DNA of 33,319 nt from Tautonia sociabilis (GTDB lineage: Bacteria; Planctomycetota; Planctomycetia; Isosphaerales; Isosphaeraceae), in NCBI RefSeq assembly GCF_003977685.1, contig NZ_RYZH01000064.1, positions 1 through 33,319 of the forward strand, in the 5' to 3' direction. This document shows, one piece after another, positions 17,246-27,992 of this stretch (position 1 is its first letter; every line of letters begins with the position of its first letter). Position numbers and translations under genes: made by a program. Under the pieces are notes generated by a model that had not been told where the DNA came from, did not search any database, and was given only the letters and a program-made list of their open reading frames with translations.

Positions 17246-17595
17246 GGGCTCGCTCTCCTGCAACGTCGGGGAGGCGGACATGTCGCCCCCGGCCTCCCCA
17301 TCCTGCCGGGCCCGGCCGCCGGTGCAAAGGCGTCTTGCCCACAATCCGGTTCCTCGACCAGCCCCGATCCGGCCGGCGCCCCCCTGGCCGGGGACGACCT
17401 GAGGTCCGCGATCACGAACAGAACCCCAAGCCCCAGGTCGATCGAGGCGGCCACCAGGATCGGCAGCGCGATCCTTCCGAGGGCGAACAGCACGAGGGCC
17501 GCCCCCCCGAACGACGCCTTCTCCAGCACGCCGACGAGCATCAGCGGCCGGTATCGGGCCGGGTCGCTCCCGATGCGCGGAAAGGCCAGGCCGCC
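17242..17595 (-). pseudogene. Remnant of a small conserved membrane protein gene (N-terminus and stop lost)
   Basis: In this frame GLAFPRIGSDPARYRPLMLV, then VGVLEKASFGGAALVLFALG and VAASIDLGLGVLFVIADLR, form two convincing membrane helices. From memory this matches a widespread family of about 120-130-residue membrane proteins with the pattern P..y.P..lvGvLeK.fg......lgr....D..lGvlFv. What should be the first membrane helix is absent. No ATG/GTG with a ribosome site precedes the conserved part; the only ATG (17541) falls inside a helix. The frame then reads on for about 50 low-complexity residues to overlap the next gene's start. A neighbouring frame reads GFLGLAA just upstream, so a frameshift is possible. 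I read it as decayed. Confidence 0.45.
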
Positions 17596-17631
17596 GCCAG
17601 GCCGAGGAAACCGGGCCTCCCTGGCGCGTGG

Positions 17632-17676
17632 CGGGCCCCCGGAACGCCGATCCGATCGAGACGCCCCGGGGGCCCG
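17632..17676 (-). terminator. Strong hairpin after hppA
   Basis: CGGGCCCCCGG (17632-17642) pairs perfectly over 11 bp with CCGGGGGCCCG (17666-17676). The 23-nt loop contains a smaller GATC-CGATC-like palindrome. It lies 32-76 nt beyond the hppA stop and before the decayed gene. There is no U-tract, as with other hairpins here. Confidence 0.6.
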
Positions 17677-17707
17677 TGGAATGGGTGTGGAATGTCCCGC
17701 CCCGGGC

Positions 17708-20185
<2,478 letters not shown>

Positions 20186-20544
20186 CGCTGTCGAGGCTCC
20201 CGGGGCGGACCGACTCCGGCGACCGGCCGGCCAAGGACCGCCCGAACTGGCTCCCGGCTCGATACCGCGACGAGGGGCCGCCTGGCTCGCCCGACCCGAC
20301 CCACTTCGGTCCCCGAGATCGGACCGCTCGGCCCCGTCCGGGAGGGTGATCGCTTCGTAAGGTACTGCCTCTCGTGGGCGGTGCCAACTCCCCGCCGGCT
20401 CCTCCCCTGACTTCCGGCCCCTTCCCCAAGGTCCCGTCCCTCCCCTCCGGTTCCCGGCGGCCCCCCCGGGATGATACGCTATTCAACGACGCCCCCGGGC
20501 CGCCGATCCCGCCCCCGATGGCCTCCCCGCCGAGGACCGGAGCG
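20186..20544. other. Divergent intergenic region, hppA / dehydrogenase fusion
   Basis: No gene is seen. It carries the hppA promoter (20359-20387, minus) with a leader of about 165 nt. On the plus strand an AT-richer GATGATACGCTATTC around 20470-20484 could be a -10 region for the dehydrogenase, without a convincing -35. The dehydrogenase frame is open back to 20374, but that part is Pro/Ser-rich and lacks a ribosome site. Confidence 0.5.
20359..20387 (-). promoter_or_regulatory. Putative sigma-70-type promoter for hppA
   Basis: On the minus strand TTGGCA (complement of 20382-20387) and TACCTT (complement of 20359-20364) are spaced by exactly 17 bp. The -35 matches five of six bases, the -10 three of six. 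It points at hppA and would leave a leader of about 165 nt. Confidence 0.55.
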
Positions 20545-22221
20545 ATGCCCTTCCCCCCGATCTCCCTGGCGATCGCCCTCGCCTTCGGCGCCGGGGACGA
20601 GCCCTCCCCCGCCAGCGACCCGGCCACCCTCTCCCGGTTCGCCTTCGAGCACCCCGGCGACCCCGACCGCGGCCGATCCCTCTTCTTCGACGAGGCCCGA
20701 CTCTCCTGCTCCAAATGCCACCGGGCCGGCGATCGCGGCGGAGAGGTTGGCCCCGACCTCTCCGACGTGGGCGCCAAGCTCGACCTCCCCTACCTGATCG
20801 AGGCCATCCTCGAACCCTCCCGCCAGATCGTCGAGGGCTACCGCTCCTCGGTCGTCGCCACGACCGACGGCCGGGTCCTCACCGGCCTGGTCCGCTCCGA
20901 GGACGGCGATCGCATCCTCCTGGTCGACGCCGAGGCCCGGGAGATCCCCATCCCCCGGTCCGAGATCGAAGACCGCTCCGAGTCCGACGCCTCCCCCATG
21001 CCGGAGGGTCTGGCCTCCTCCCTCTCCCCGGCCGAGTTCGCCGACCTGATCGCCTTCCTCGCCTCCCTCCGGTCCTCCGACCAGCCCACCCCCGGCAGCG
21101 GCGTGAAGGGGCCCGCCTCGCTCCCCCCCGGCTTCCGCCGGGAGACGGTGGCCGACGGCCTCACCGGCGCCACCGCCCTGGCCATCTCCCCGGATGGCCT
21201 CGTCTTCGTCTGCGAGCAGGTCGGACGCCTCCGCATCATCAAGAACGGCCTCCTCCTGCCCGAGCCCTTCGCCACCCTGGAGGTCGACGACCACTGGGAA
21301 CGCGGCCTCATCGGCGTCTGCCTCGACCCCGAGTTCGAACGAAACGGCTTCGTCTATACCGTCTCCGTCGCCTCCTCGCCCTACCCCCACCATCAGATCA
21401 CCCGGCTCACCGCCGAAGGCGACCGCGCCGTCCCTGGCTCCGCCGTCGTCCTCTTCGAGGGGGACGACCAGCGCCGCCTCGGCGGCAACGTCCCCGCCGG
21501 GCATCAGGGAGGGGCGATCCACTTCGGCCCCGACGGCACGCTGTACGTCGCGATCGGCGAACAGACCGCCGGGGCCCCTTCCCAGCGGCTCGACTCCCTG
21601 CTCGGCAAGATCCTCCGCCTCAACCCCGACGGCTCCATCCCCGGCGACAACCCCTTCCTCGACCGCTCCCAGGGGAAGTACCAGGCCATCTGGGCCCTCG
21701 GCTGCCGGAACGTCTTCACCTTCGCCATCCAGCCCGAGACGGGCCTGATGCTGCTCAACGACGTCGGCGGCGAGGCCGAGGAGATCAACGTGGGCCTCCC
21801 CGGCGCCAACTACGGCTGGCCGGTCGTCGAGCACGGCCCGACCGACCGCCCCGGCATCACCGGCCCGATCCACTGGTATCCCACCGCCTCCATCTGCGGC
21901 GGCGCCTTCTGCCCCGTCTCCCCCGGACCCGGCGGCTTCCCGGCCGAATACCGAGGCAAGTACTTCTTCATGGACTTCGTCAAGGGCTGGATCCGAGTCC
22001 TCGACCCCGCCGACCCCCGCCGGCCGATCCCCGCCTCCGCCTTCGCGCTGGGCCTGGCCCGCCCCGTCGACCTGGCCTTCGCCCCCGACGGCTCCCTCTA
22101 CGTCCTGACCCGAGACGCCTGGGTCCGAGACGACCGCTTCCGCCCCGGCACCGGAGCGCTGCACCGCATCTGGTTCGACGGCGATCGGGCCGCCTCCCCC
22201 CGGGAGGGGCTCCGCCCATGA
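20545..22221 (+). CDS. Exported heme c / glucose-sorbosone dehydrogenase fusion
   Basis: A 558-residue exported protein with two parts. After a signal peptide (about 1-24) comes a small cytochrome-like domain: GRSLFFDEARLSCSKCH with heme motif C55-x2-C58-H59, EAILEPSRQIVEGY, then MPEGL with candidate axial M152. This matches the planctomycete/verrucomicrobial heme-binding domain (TIGR02603 type). Residues about 190-550 are a six-bladed sugar-dehydrogenase propeller (DGLVFVCEQVGRLR, RGLIGVCLDPEF, HQGGAIHFGPDGTLYVAIGE, GANYGWPVVEHG). It probably oxidises a sugar with PQQ and passes electrons to its own heme. The start is ATG 20545 with GAGGA 8 nt upstream. A heme domain placed N-terminal is unusual. 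An esterase follows 76 bp later. Confidence 0.9.
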   Translation: MPFPPISLAIALAFGAGDEPSPASDPATLSRFAFEHPGDPDRGRSLFFDEARLSCSKCHRAGDRGGEVGPDLSDVGAKLDLPYLIEAILEPSRQIVEGYRSSVVATTDGRVLTGLVRSEDGDRILLVDAEAREIPIPRSEIEDRSESDASPMPEGLASSLSPAEFADLIAFLASLRSSDQPTPGSGVKGPASLPPGFRRETVADGLTGATALAISPDGLVFVCEQVGRLRIIKNGLLLPEPFATLEVDDHWERGLIGVCLDPEFERNGFVYTVSVASSPYPHHQITRLTAEGDRAVPGSAVVLFEGDDQRRLGGNVPAGHQGGAIHFGPDGTLYVAIGEQTAGAPSQRLDSLLGKILRLNPDGSIPGDNPFLDRSQGKYQAIWALGCRNVFTFAIQPETGLMLLNDVGGEAEEINVGLPGANYGWPVVEHGPTDRPGITGPIHWYPTASICGGAFCPVSPGPGGFPAEYRGKYFFMDFVKGWIRVLDPADPRRPIPASAFALGLARPVDLAFAPDGSLYVLTRDAWVRDDRFRPGTGALHRIWFDGDRAASPREGLRP

Positions 22222-22297
22222 CCCCCCGGATCCGAGACCTCGAGTCGAAGGGCCCCCTCCCCGTCCCTCGAATCAACCGCCCTGACGGAGCCCCCCC

Positions 22298-23218
22298 ATG
22301 CCCCTCGACCGCCACGCCCAGGCCCTGCTCGACCTCCAGGCCCTGACCGGCTTCCAAGGCTTCGACACAATGCCCGTCGCCGAGGCCCGAGCCGACATGA
22401 TCGCCCGGATGGCCGACGCCCCCCGGGAGCCTGTCGCCCGGGTCGAGGACCGCGCCACCCCCAGCGGCGTCCCCCTTCGTCTCTACTGGCCCGCAACGGA
22501 TGGAAACGCCCGCCCCGCCCTCCTCTTCGCTCACGGCGGCGGATGGGTGCTCGGCAACCTCGACACGGTCGACGGCTCCTGCCGGACGCTGGCCAACGCC
22601 TCCGGCTGCGTGGTCGCCTCGGTCGACTACCGCCTCGCTCCCGAACACCCCTTCCCCGCCGCCATCGACGACACCCTCGACGCCTTCCGGTTCCTGCTCG
22701 CCGAGGCGGGAGCCCTCGGCGTCGACCCGTCCCGAGTCGCCGTCGGCGGCGACAGCGCCGGCGGCAACCTCGCCATCGCCTCCTGCCTGAAGGCCCGGGA
22801 GCTTGGCGAGCCCTTGCCCGCCTTCCAGCTTCTGATCTACCCCGTGGCCGACTCCTCCTGCTCCACCCCCTCCTTCGAGGAGTTCGCCACCGGCTTCGGG
22901 CTCACCCGGAATGCCATGCGGTATTACTGGCGTCAGTATGCCCCCCGCCCCGAGGACGCCGAACACCCCCTCGCCAGCATCCTCCGCGCCGATCTCGCCG
23001 GACTGCCCCCCGCCTTCGTCCTCACCGCCGAATACGACCCCCTCCGCGACGAGGGGGAGCAGCTCGCCCGCCGCCTCCAGGACGCCGGCGTCCCCGCCAC
23101 CCTCCGCCGCTTCGACGGCCAGATCCACGGCTTCTTCCACCTCGGCCACCTCATCCCCGACGGGAAGACGGCGATCGCCGAGGCCGCCTCGGCGCTGCGG
23201 TCGGCCCTCGGGGCGTAA
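22298..23218 (+). CDS. Alpha/beta-hydrolase esterase, HSL (GDSAGG) family
   Basis: A 306-residue cytoplasmic hydrolase of the hormone-sensitive-lipase family. The oxyanion-hole HGGGW (79-83), nucleophile S153 in GGDSAGG, D247 in EYDPLRDEG and H277 in IHGFFH make a complete triad. VASVDYRLAPEHPFPA (106-121) is a family hallmark. The N-terminal cap (about 1-50) is short. No signal peptide is visible. GGAG lies 8 nt before the ATG. It follows the dehydrogenase by 76 bp on the same strand, so both may be in one transcript and act on a common pathway, for example opening a sugar lactone; the substrate is not evident. Confidence 0.92.
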   Translation: MPLDRHAQALLDLQALTGFQGFDTMPVAEARADMIARMADAPREPVARVEDRATPSGVPLRLYWPATDGNARPALLFAHGGGWVLGNLDTVDGSCRTLANASGCVVASVDYRLAPEHPFPAAIDDTLDAFRFLLAEAGALGVDPSRVAVGGDSAGGNLAIASCLKARELGEPLPAFQLLIYPVADSSCSTPSFEEFATGFGLTRNAMRYYWRQYAPRPEDAEHPLASILRADLAGLPPAFVLTAEYDPLRDEGEQLARRLQDAGVPATLRRFDGQIHGFFHLGHLIPDGKTAIAEAASALRSALGA

Positions 23219-23261
23219 GCCGATCCGTCCTCGACACGACGATCGATCGATCCCCCCGCCA

Positions 23262-23287
23262 CCCCCCCCGAGGGGGACGGGCCCCCC
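23262..23287. terminator. C/G-tract hairpin between convergent genes
   Basis: A C-run (23262-23269), a G-run (23272-23276) and a second C-run (23282-23287) allow alternative 5-bp stems facing both directions. It lies between the esterase stop (23218) and the antiporter stop (23311). Suggestive only. Confidence 0.35.
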
Positions 23288-23310
23288 TCCCCGGCGAACC
23301 TCGCCCGATC

Positions 23311-25149
23311 CTAGAAGACCAGCACCAGCCCCGTCGACACCAGCGCCGCCAGCCCGGCCACGGCTAGCGCGATCGGCGCCTGGGTGGTGACGTGATCCAT
23401 CAGGTCGCAGCCGGTGAACATGCTGGAGAGGACCGTGGTATCGGAGATCGGCGAGCACTGGTCTCCGAAGACCGCCCCGCCAATAACAGCCCCAAAGCAA
23501 ACCTTCACATAAAAAAGAATCGACGCCCACACCGCCCCTCCCTCGGCCGCCACCTGGGCGATCGTGCCGGGATCAACCCCGGCCCGGCCCGCGGCCAGGG
23601 TCAGGGCCAGCGGCACGGCGATCGGGAAGATCACCGCGTAGGTGCCCCAGGACGACCCGATCGAGAAGGCGATGATCATGCAACTGAGCATCAGGACCGC
23701 CGGCAGGAACACCGCCGGCAGCCGTCCCGCGAGGATCGAGACGACGAACCCGGCGGTGTCCAGATCCTTCGACACCTGGCCGAGCGTCACCGCCAGGCCG
23801 AGGATGATGGCCCCAACGGTCATGCTCTTGCAGCCGTCGAGGAAGCCGTCCATCGCCGTCCGCAGTGGCATCCCCTTGAGCACGGCGATCAGGACGGCCG
23901 TCGCTGTGCTGAAGAAGAACGCGTGGTTGATCATGTTCGTCTTCAACACCAAGAGCGGCACGATCGCCAGCACCAGCAAGACGCCCAGCGGCACGAGGAA
24001 GTCGACCAGCCCGACCCGGTAGCCCGGCTCGGGCGTCCCCTCGATCGCATCCAGGTCGACCAGCGGCCGGGCGCCGTGAGCGTCGAGCTGGCCGGTCTGG
24101 CGGGCGCGCTCAACCGCTCGCTTCATCTTGCCGCCGTACCAGGGGAGCAGGCCGAGGCTGAACAGCAGGGTCGAGGAGACGGCAAGAAGGCCGTAGAAGT
24201 TGAACGGCACCGATCGAAAGAACCAGGTGGAGCCGGCCTCGCCATCTGGAATGAGCACATAATTTCCAATCGCCGCCGTCGTCGCCCCGGCCACCAGGCC
24301 GCCGACGTAGAGCGGCCAGGCGTTGAACGGCAGGACCGTCGCCGCGGGAGAGGCGGTCGAGTCCACCAGGTACGACAGCTCCTCGTGGCTCACCCGGTTC
24401 CGGTCGCTCACCGGGCGGACGGTCGACCCGGCGAGCACGGTGCTCACCGTCCCTCCCTGGTGGAAGACCATGCCGACGATCCAGGCGAAGAACCGCGCCG
24501 TGTTCGGCCCCCGAACCACCTTCGCGCCCACCACCTCCGCGAAGTGCCGTGCCGCCCCGGTCTTCCCCCACACGCCCAGGATCCCGCCCAGGAACCAGAG
24601 GTAGACTAGCAGGATCGTCGCATACGACTCCGAACCCAGCGCCTTCAGGAAGAAGTCGCCGATGAAGTCCAGCTCCTTCGGGATCCAGAGGCCGGTCGCG
24701 ATCCTCGCCTGCACGAACTTCACGCCCGCGCCGGCCACGATCCCGGCGAAGAGTGACAGGAGCACGTCCTTCGTCCAGAAGGCGAGTCCCAGGGCGATCA
24801 CCGCCGGGATGAGCGAAGCGGCGCCGAACCAGCCCAGACGGCCAGCCATCGCCTCGCCGAACGCCGATCGATCGACCGCCCCTCCCCCCACATCCACCCC
24901 TCCCGCGGCGATCCGCCCCCAGGCGGCCGGCGGGACCGCGTCGGCCTGGCGGGAGATGACCCCGTCGCCGTCCCGGTCGAGGCGGTCGAACACGCGGTCG
25001 AGCCGGCGGTCGAGCGCCTCGGGGGCCTGCCTCGCCTCCGCCTCAGGGACGGGCCCGAACGCACCGAGCAGGCCGAGCAGCAGCGCCGGCAGGATCGAGG
25101 CGGGCCGGAGTCGACGCCGACCCGATCGGAAGCGAATCGCCAGAGACAT
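23311..25149 (-). CDS. NhaC-family Na+/H+ antiporter with N-terminal exported EF-hand segment
   Basis: A 612-residue membrane protein. Residues about 1-41 look like a signal or anchor ending in EAEARQ. An EF-hand loop DRDGDGVISRQA (58-69) follows, with Asp at positions 1, 3 and 5 but Ala instead of Glu at 12; a weaker second half comes after. From about residue 110 it is a multi-pass NhaC-type antiporter: GGTVSTVLAGSTVRPVSD, FSIGSSWGTYAVIFPIAVPLA and FGDQCSPISDTTVLSS are typical. Ordinary NhaC proteins are about 450-500 residues and lack the Ca2+-binding head. The start at 25149 gives a sensible signal; a GTG at 25209 would overlap the mscS stop. The ribosome site is weak. It lies 56 bp after the MscS gene in the same direction. 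Calcium gating of transport is inference. Confidence 0.88.
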   Translation of the reverse strand: MSLAIRFRSGRRRLRPASILPALLLGLLGAFGPVPEAEARQAPEALDRRLDRVFDRLDRDGDGVISRQADAVPPAAWGRIAAGGVDVGGGAVDRSAFGEAMAGRLGWFGAASLIPAVIALGLAFWTKDVLLSLFAGIVAGAGVKFVQARIATGLWIPKELDFIGDFFLKALGSESYATILLVYLWFLGGILGVWGKTGAARHFAEVVGAKVVRGPNTARFFAWIVGMVFHQGGTVSTVLAGSTVRPVSDRNRVSHEELSYLVDSTASPAATVLPFNAWPLYVGGLVAGATTAAIGNYVLIPDGEAGSTWFFRSVPFNFYGLLAVSSTLLFSLGLLPWYGGKMKRAVERARQTGQLDAHGARPLVDLDAIEGTPEPGYRVGLVDFLVPLGVLLVLAIVPLLVLKTNMINHAFFFSTATAVLIAVLKGMPLRTAMDGFLDGCKSMTVGAIILGLAVTLGQVSKDLDTAGFVVSILAGRLPAVFLPAVLMLSCMIIAFSIGSSWGTYAVIFPIAVPLALTLAAGRAGVDPGTIAQVAAEGGAVWASILFYVKVCFGAVIGGAVFGDQCSPISDTTVLSSMFTGCDLMDHVTTQAPIALAVAGLAALVSTGLVLVF

Positions 25150-25205
25150 CGGTGTCGATTGATCCCGAAAGGGAGGATGGTACGGGCCGACGGCCTGCCG
25201 GGCGA

Positions 25206-26366
25206 TCACTCGCCCCCCTTCGGCCGGGAGCCGTCCCGGAGCAGCACCTCGGTCCGGAACGGCCGGGGCGTTCCCTCGAGGTACAGCGACCTCGAGGGGA
25301 AGGCGAAGCCGACGCCCATCGACTCCAGGCGCCGGAACAGGGCAAGGTTGATCCGCTGTTGCAGATCCATGTACAAGTTGTAATCCGGGCTCAGCACGTA
25401 GTAGACAACCTCGAAGTCGAGCGACGAGTCGCCGAACTTCGCGAAGTGGGCGCGGTCGAATCGGGTCCGCTCCAGCCCCTCGACGATCTCTCGGACCACG
25501 CCGGGGATCTTCTCGAGCGTCTCGGCCTTCGTGGCGTAGAGCACACCGAAGGAGAAGGTCACGCGCCGCTCGGCCATCCGCTTGTAGTTGCGCACCCGGC
25601 TGCCGATCAGATCGGAGTTCGGGAAGATGATCTGCTCGCCGCTCAGGCTGCGGACCCTCGTCGTCTTCACGCCGATGTGCTCGACCGTTCCCATGTGGTC
25701 GCCGCTGATGATGAAGTCGCCGACCTCGAACGGCTTGTCGAGCACGATCGCCACCGAGCAGAAGATGTCCCCGAGGATCTGCTGCAAGCCGAACGCGACC
25801 GCGATCCCCCCCACGCCCAGACCGGCCAGGATCGGCGCGATCTGGACGCCGAAGCTGCTGAGGATCAGCATCGCCACGGTCGCCCAGAGCCCGGCCAGGG
25901 CGAAGAACCGCACCACGCCATGAGCCGTCCGGGCCGCCGTCTCGCTGAAGTTGGCGAAGCGGAAGCCCTGCCGCAGCGCCTCGTCGATCAGCCCCATGCC
26001 CCAGCGGCCGGCCTGGAGGAAGATCACCACCAGGGCCAGCGTCCGGATCGTCTCCTCGACCGACTCGCCTCGGCCCGGCACGTCAACCGATCGAAATGTG
26101 ATGAACGATAACGCCAGAAAGGCGGCGAACGCGAGGATGCTGACTCGCCAGGTGTGGTCGACGATCTGGCAGAGGTAGTCGTCGTACGGAACATCCGTCC
26201 GGTCGGCCAGCTTCCTCAGCCGCACCCGGGCCGCTCCCAGCACCAGCCGAAGCGCCAGGGCCAGCAGCGCCACCAAGGCGAGGAAGGCCGACCACTGCGC
26301 GAGCGGGATGCCGAGGATCTCCCGAGCCGAGAGGAACGTCCGGATCTGCTCCCAGGTTTCGCCCAT
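25206..26366 (-). CDS. MscS-family mechanosensitive ion channel
   Basis: A 386-residue channel that opens on membrane tension to release solutes. Hydrophobic segments are at about 22-46, 72-92, 105-120 and 150-170. The pore helix and beta domain follow: GLGVGGIAVAFGLQQILGD (182-200), then VLDKPFEVGDFII and GTVEHIGVKTTRVRSLSGE (226-244), IIFPNSDLI. The Gly/Ala pattern of the pore-lining helix is that of MscS. The C-terminal alpha/beta vestibule is present, without extra domains. GAGGG lies 7 nt before the ATG. The gene is between the glycosyltransferase (94 bp) and the antiporter (56 bp) on the same strand. A 10-bp inverted repeat is built into its 3' end. Confidence 0.94.
   Translation of the reverse strand: MGETWEQIRTFLSAREILGIPLAQWSAFLALVALLALALRLVLGAARVRLRKLADRTDVPYDDYLCQIVDHTWRVSILAFAAFLALSFITFRSVDVPGRGESVEETIRTLALVVIFLQAGRWGMGLIDEALRQGFRFANFSETAARTAHGVVRFFALAGLWATVAMLILSSFGVQIAPILAGLGVGGIAVAFGLQQILGDIFCSVAIVLDKPFEVGDFIISGDHMGTVEHIGVKTTRVRSLSGEQIIFPNSDLIGSRVRNYKRMAERRVTFSFGVLYATKAETLEKIPGVVREIVEGLERTRFDRAHFAKFGDSSLDFEVVYYVLSPDYNLYMDLQQRINLALFRRLESMGVGFAFPSRSLYLEGTPRPFRTEVLLRDGSRPKGGE
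25273..25298. repeat. 10-bp inverted repeat inside the 3' end of mscS-like gene
   Basis: CCCTCGAGGT (25273-25282) and ACCTCGAGGG (25289-25298) are perfect complements around a 6-nt loop. It lies about 70-90 nt before the channel stop and encodes part of the sequence PSRSLYLEG. It could fold in mRNA and influence read-through to the antiporter gene, or be chance. Confidence 0.5.
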
Positions 26367-26460
26367 CGTCGGCCCTCGTCATCGGTCGGGGGTCGGTTCG
26401 AGAGCGACCTTAGCACGATCCTGCCGCCCTCGCAACGCGCGGACGAGCCGCATCGCGACC

Positions 26461-27684
26461 TCACCGTCCCGCCGCTCCCGATCCCCCCGCCTCCCGGTCC
26501 TCGGCGGCCGATCCGCTCCTCCACTCCAGCCCCAGCACTCCCGCCCACAACGCCTCATACGCCCGCACGACCGCCCCCTGGGAGAACCGCCGCTCCACCC
26601 GGGCTCGTCCCGCCTCGCCGAAGGCGGCCAGCCGTCCCCGGTCGGCCGCCGCCTCGATGAGCGCCGAGGCCAGCGCCGCCGGGTCGCCGGGGGGGACGAG
26701 CCAGCCGGTGCGACCGGGCTCGACGAGATCCTCCGTCCCCTCGACGGCCGTCGCCACCACGGCTCGGCGGGCGGCCATCGCCTCGAGCACGACGTTGGGC
26801 ATCCCCTCCCAGCGCGAGGGGAGCACGAGCAGGTCGCTCGCCTTGAGCAGCCCCGGCACGTCGTCTCGCCTCCCGAGCCAGTGCAGCCGGCCGTCCGGAA
26901 TCCTGGCCGACGCCCCCGAGCCGGCCAGCCGATCCCGCTCCGGTCCATCCCCGACGATCGCCAGGTGCCAGTCGGGCCTAGCCTCGACGACCCGGGAGGC
27001 GGCCTCCAGCAGCGTCGGCACCCCCTTCTGCTCGCCAAGCCTCCCGACGAAGAGGGCGAGCGTGGCGTCGGCCGGGACGCCGATGGCCGATCGATCGACG
27101 ATTGAACTTGCGTCGATTGGACCAGGATCGATGCCGTTGGGGATCACGACCAGCCGCCGGGGGTCGATCCGCCCGACCCGCTCGGTGAACCGCCGCACCC
27201 CCTCCGAGACGCAGACCGAGCCGGCCGCCAGTCGAGTCGTCGCCCGGTCGACCGCCAGGTGCCAGCCCTTCCGGCGTTCGGCCACCCGGATCCCCCCCAG
27301 CACCCAGGGAGCGCCGGCCATCGGCGCCGCCAGCCGGCTGGCGATGTTCGCGTGGAAGAGGAACCCCTGCACCAGCTCCGGCCGGAGCTCCCGGAGCACC
27401 TCGGCCAGCCGGAGGACCGCCCGGACCGGCCGCCGGGGATCGACCCCCAGGCAATCGACCCGGATCCCCTGCTCCCTCATCGGCTGGGCCATTGGCCCCT
27501 CGGGGCCGAGCGCCACCACCGAGGGCTCCCACCGGGATCGGTCCAGCCCCGTCGCCAGGGAGACCAGCGCCCGCTCCGCTCCCCCCACGTCCAGCTCGGT
27601 GATCACCAGCGCGACCGGCACCGGGCGCCCGGGCCAGGGTCGTCGGGGGGCGGTGGCGAGGCGTCGGGCCAGCGGCGGTTGCAC
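26461..27684 (-). CDS. Family 4 glycosyltransferase (GT-B fold)
   Basis: A cytoplasmic glycosyltransferase that moves a sugar from a nucleotide donor to an envelope or exported glycan. The N-terminal ITELDVGGAERALVSLA (28-44) and the C-terminal IPNGID, FVGRLGEQKGVPTLLEA (212-228), VGDGPERDRL and EGMPNVVLE (293-301, the E-x7-E motif) are diagnostic of GT4. The start is uncertain. The frame is open to 28104, but the upstream part is Arg/Pro-rich and overlaps the next gene. I chose GTG 27684 (407 residues); GTG 27621 (386 residues) begins right at the Rossmann strand and is equally possible. Neither has a clear ribosome site. MscS follows 94 bp later. Acceptor unknown. Confidence 0.88.
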   Translation of the reverse strand: MQPPLARRLATAPRRPWPGRPVPVALVITELDVGGAERALVSLATGLDRSRWEPSVVALGPEGPMAQPMREQGIRVDCLGVDPRRPVRAVLRLAEVLRELRPELVQGFLFHANIASRLAAPMAGAPWVLGGIRVAERRKGWHLAVDRATTRLAAGSVCVSEGVRRFTERVGRIDPRRLVVIPNGIDPGPIDASSIVDRSAIGVPADATLALFVGRLGEQKGVPTLLEAASRVVEARPDWHLAIVGDGPERDRLAGSGASARIPDGRLHWLGRRDDVPGLLKASDLLVLPSRWEGMPNVVLEAMAARRAVVATAVEGTEDLVEPGRTGWLVPPGDPAALASALIEAAADRGRLAAFGEAGRARVERRFSQGAVVRAYEALWAGVLGLEWRSGSAAEDREAGGSGAAGR

Positions 27685-27992
27685 GGGGGAGCGGTCGTCG
27701 GGCGTCGGGGGATCGACGACCAGTCTAGCGGGGAGACGGGGAGGATTCGAGGCCGGCCCGACTCCGAGAGCGTCGGCCGCCCGCCACGTCCTGGCGGCCC
27801 TTTCCCGACGGGGACGCTCGACGAGGCCCTTCGCACGCGGATCGGGTTGCCTCGCCAACGGCCCCGAGCCCCCGGTTCGGGCCGCCGGGGGAGGGAATCG
27901 GCCGGGCTCGTCTGGTACAAGGGGACGAGCATCGGGGCCCCGTCGCCGAACCGGCCGGGGGCCGAACCCACCCCGAGGGAGAAGTACGACCG
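27685..27992. other. Divergent intergenic region, glycosyltransferase / sialidase-like gene
   Basis: No separate gene is seen. The glycosyltransferase frame runs open through here but with Arg/Pro/Gly-rich content. A TGGTACAAG around 27913-27921 resembles an extended -10 for the rightward gene without a -35. GGGAG about 11 nt before 27993 serves as its ribosome site. Confidence 0.45.
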
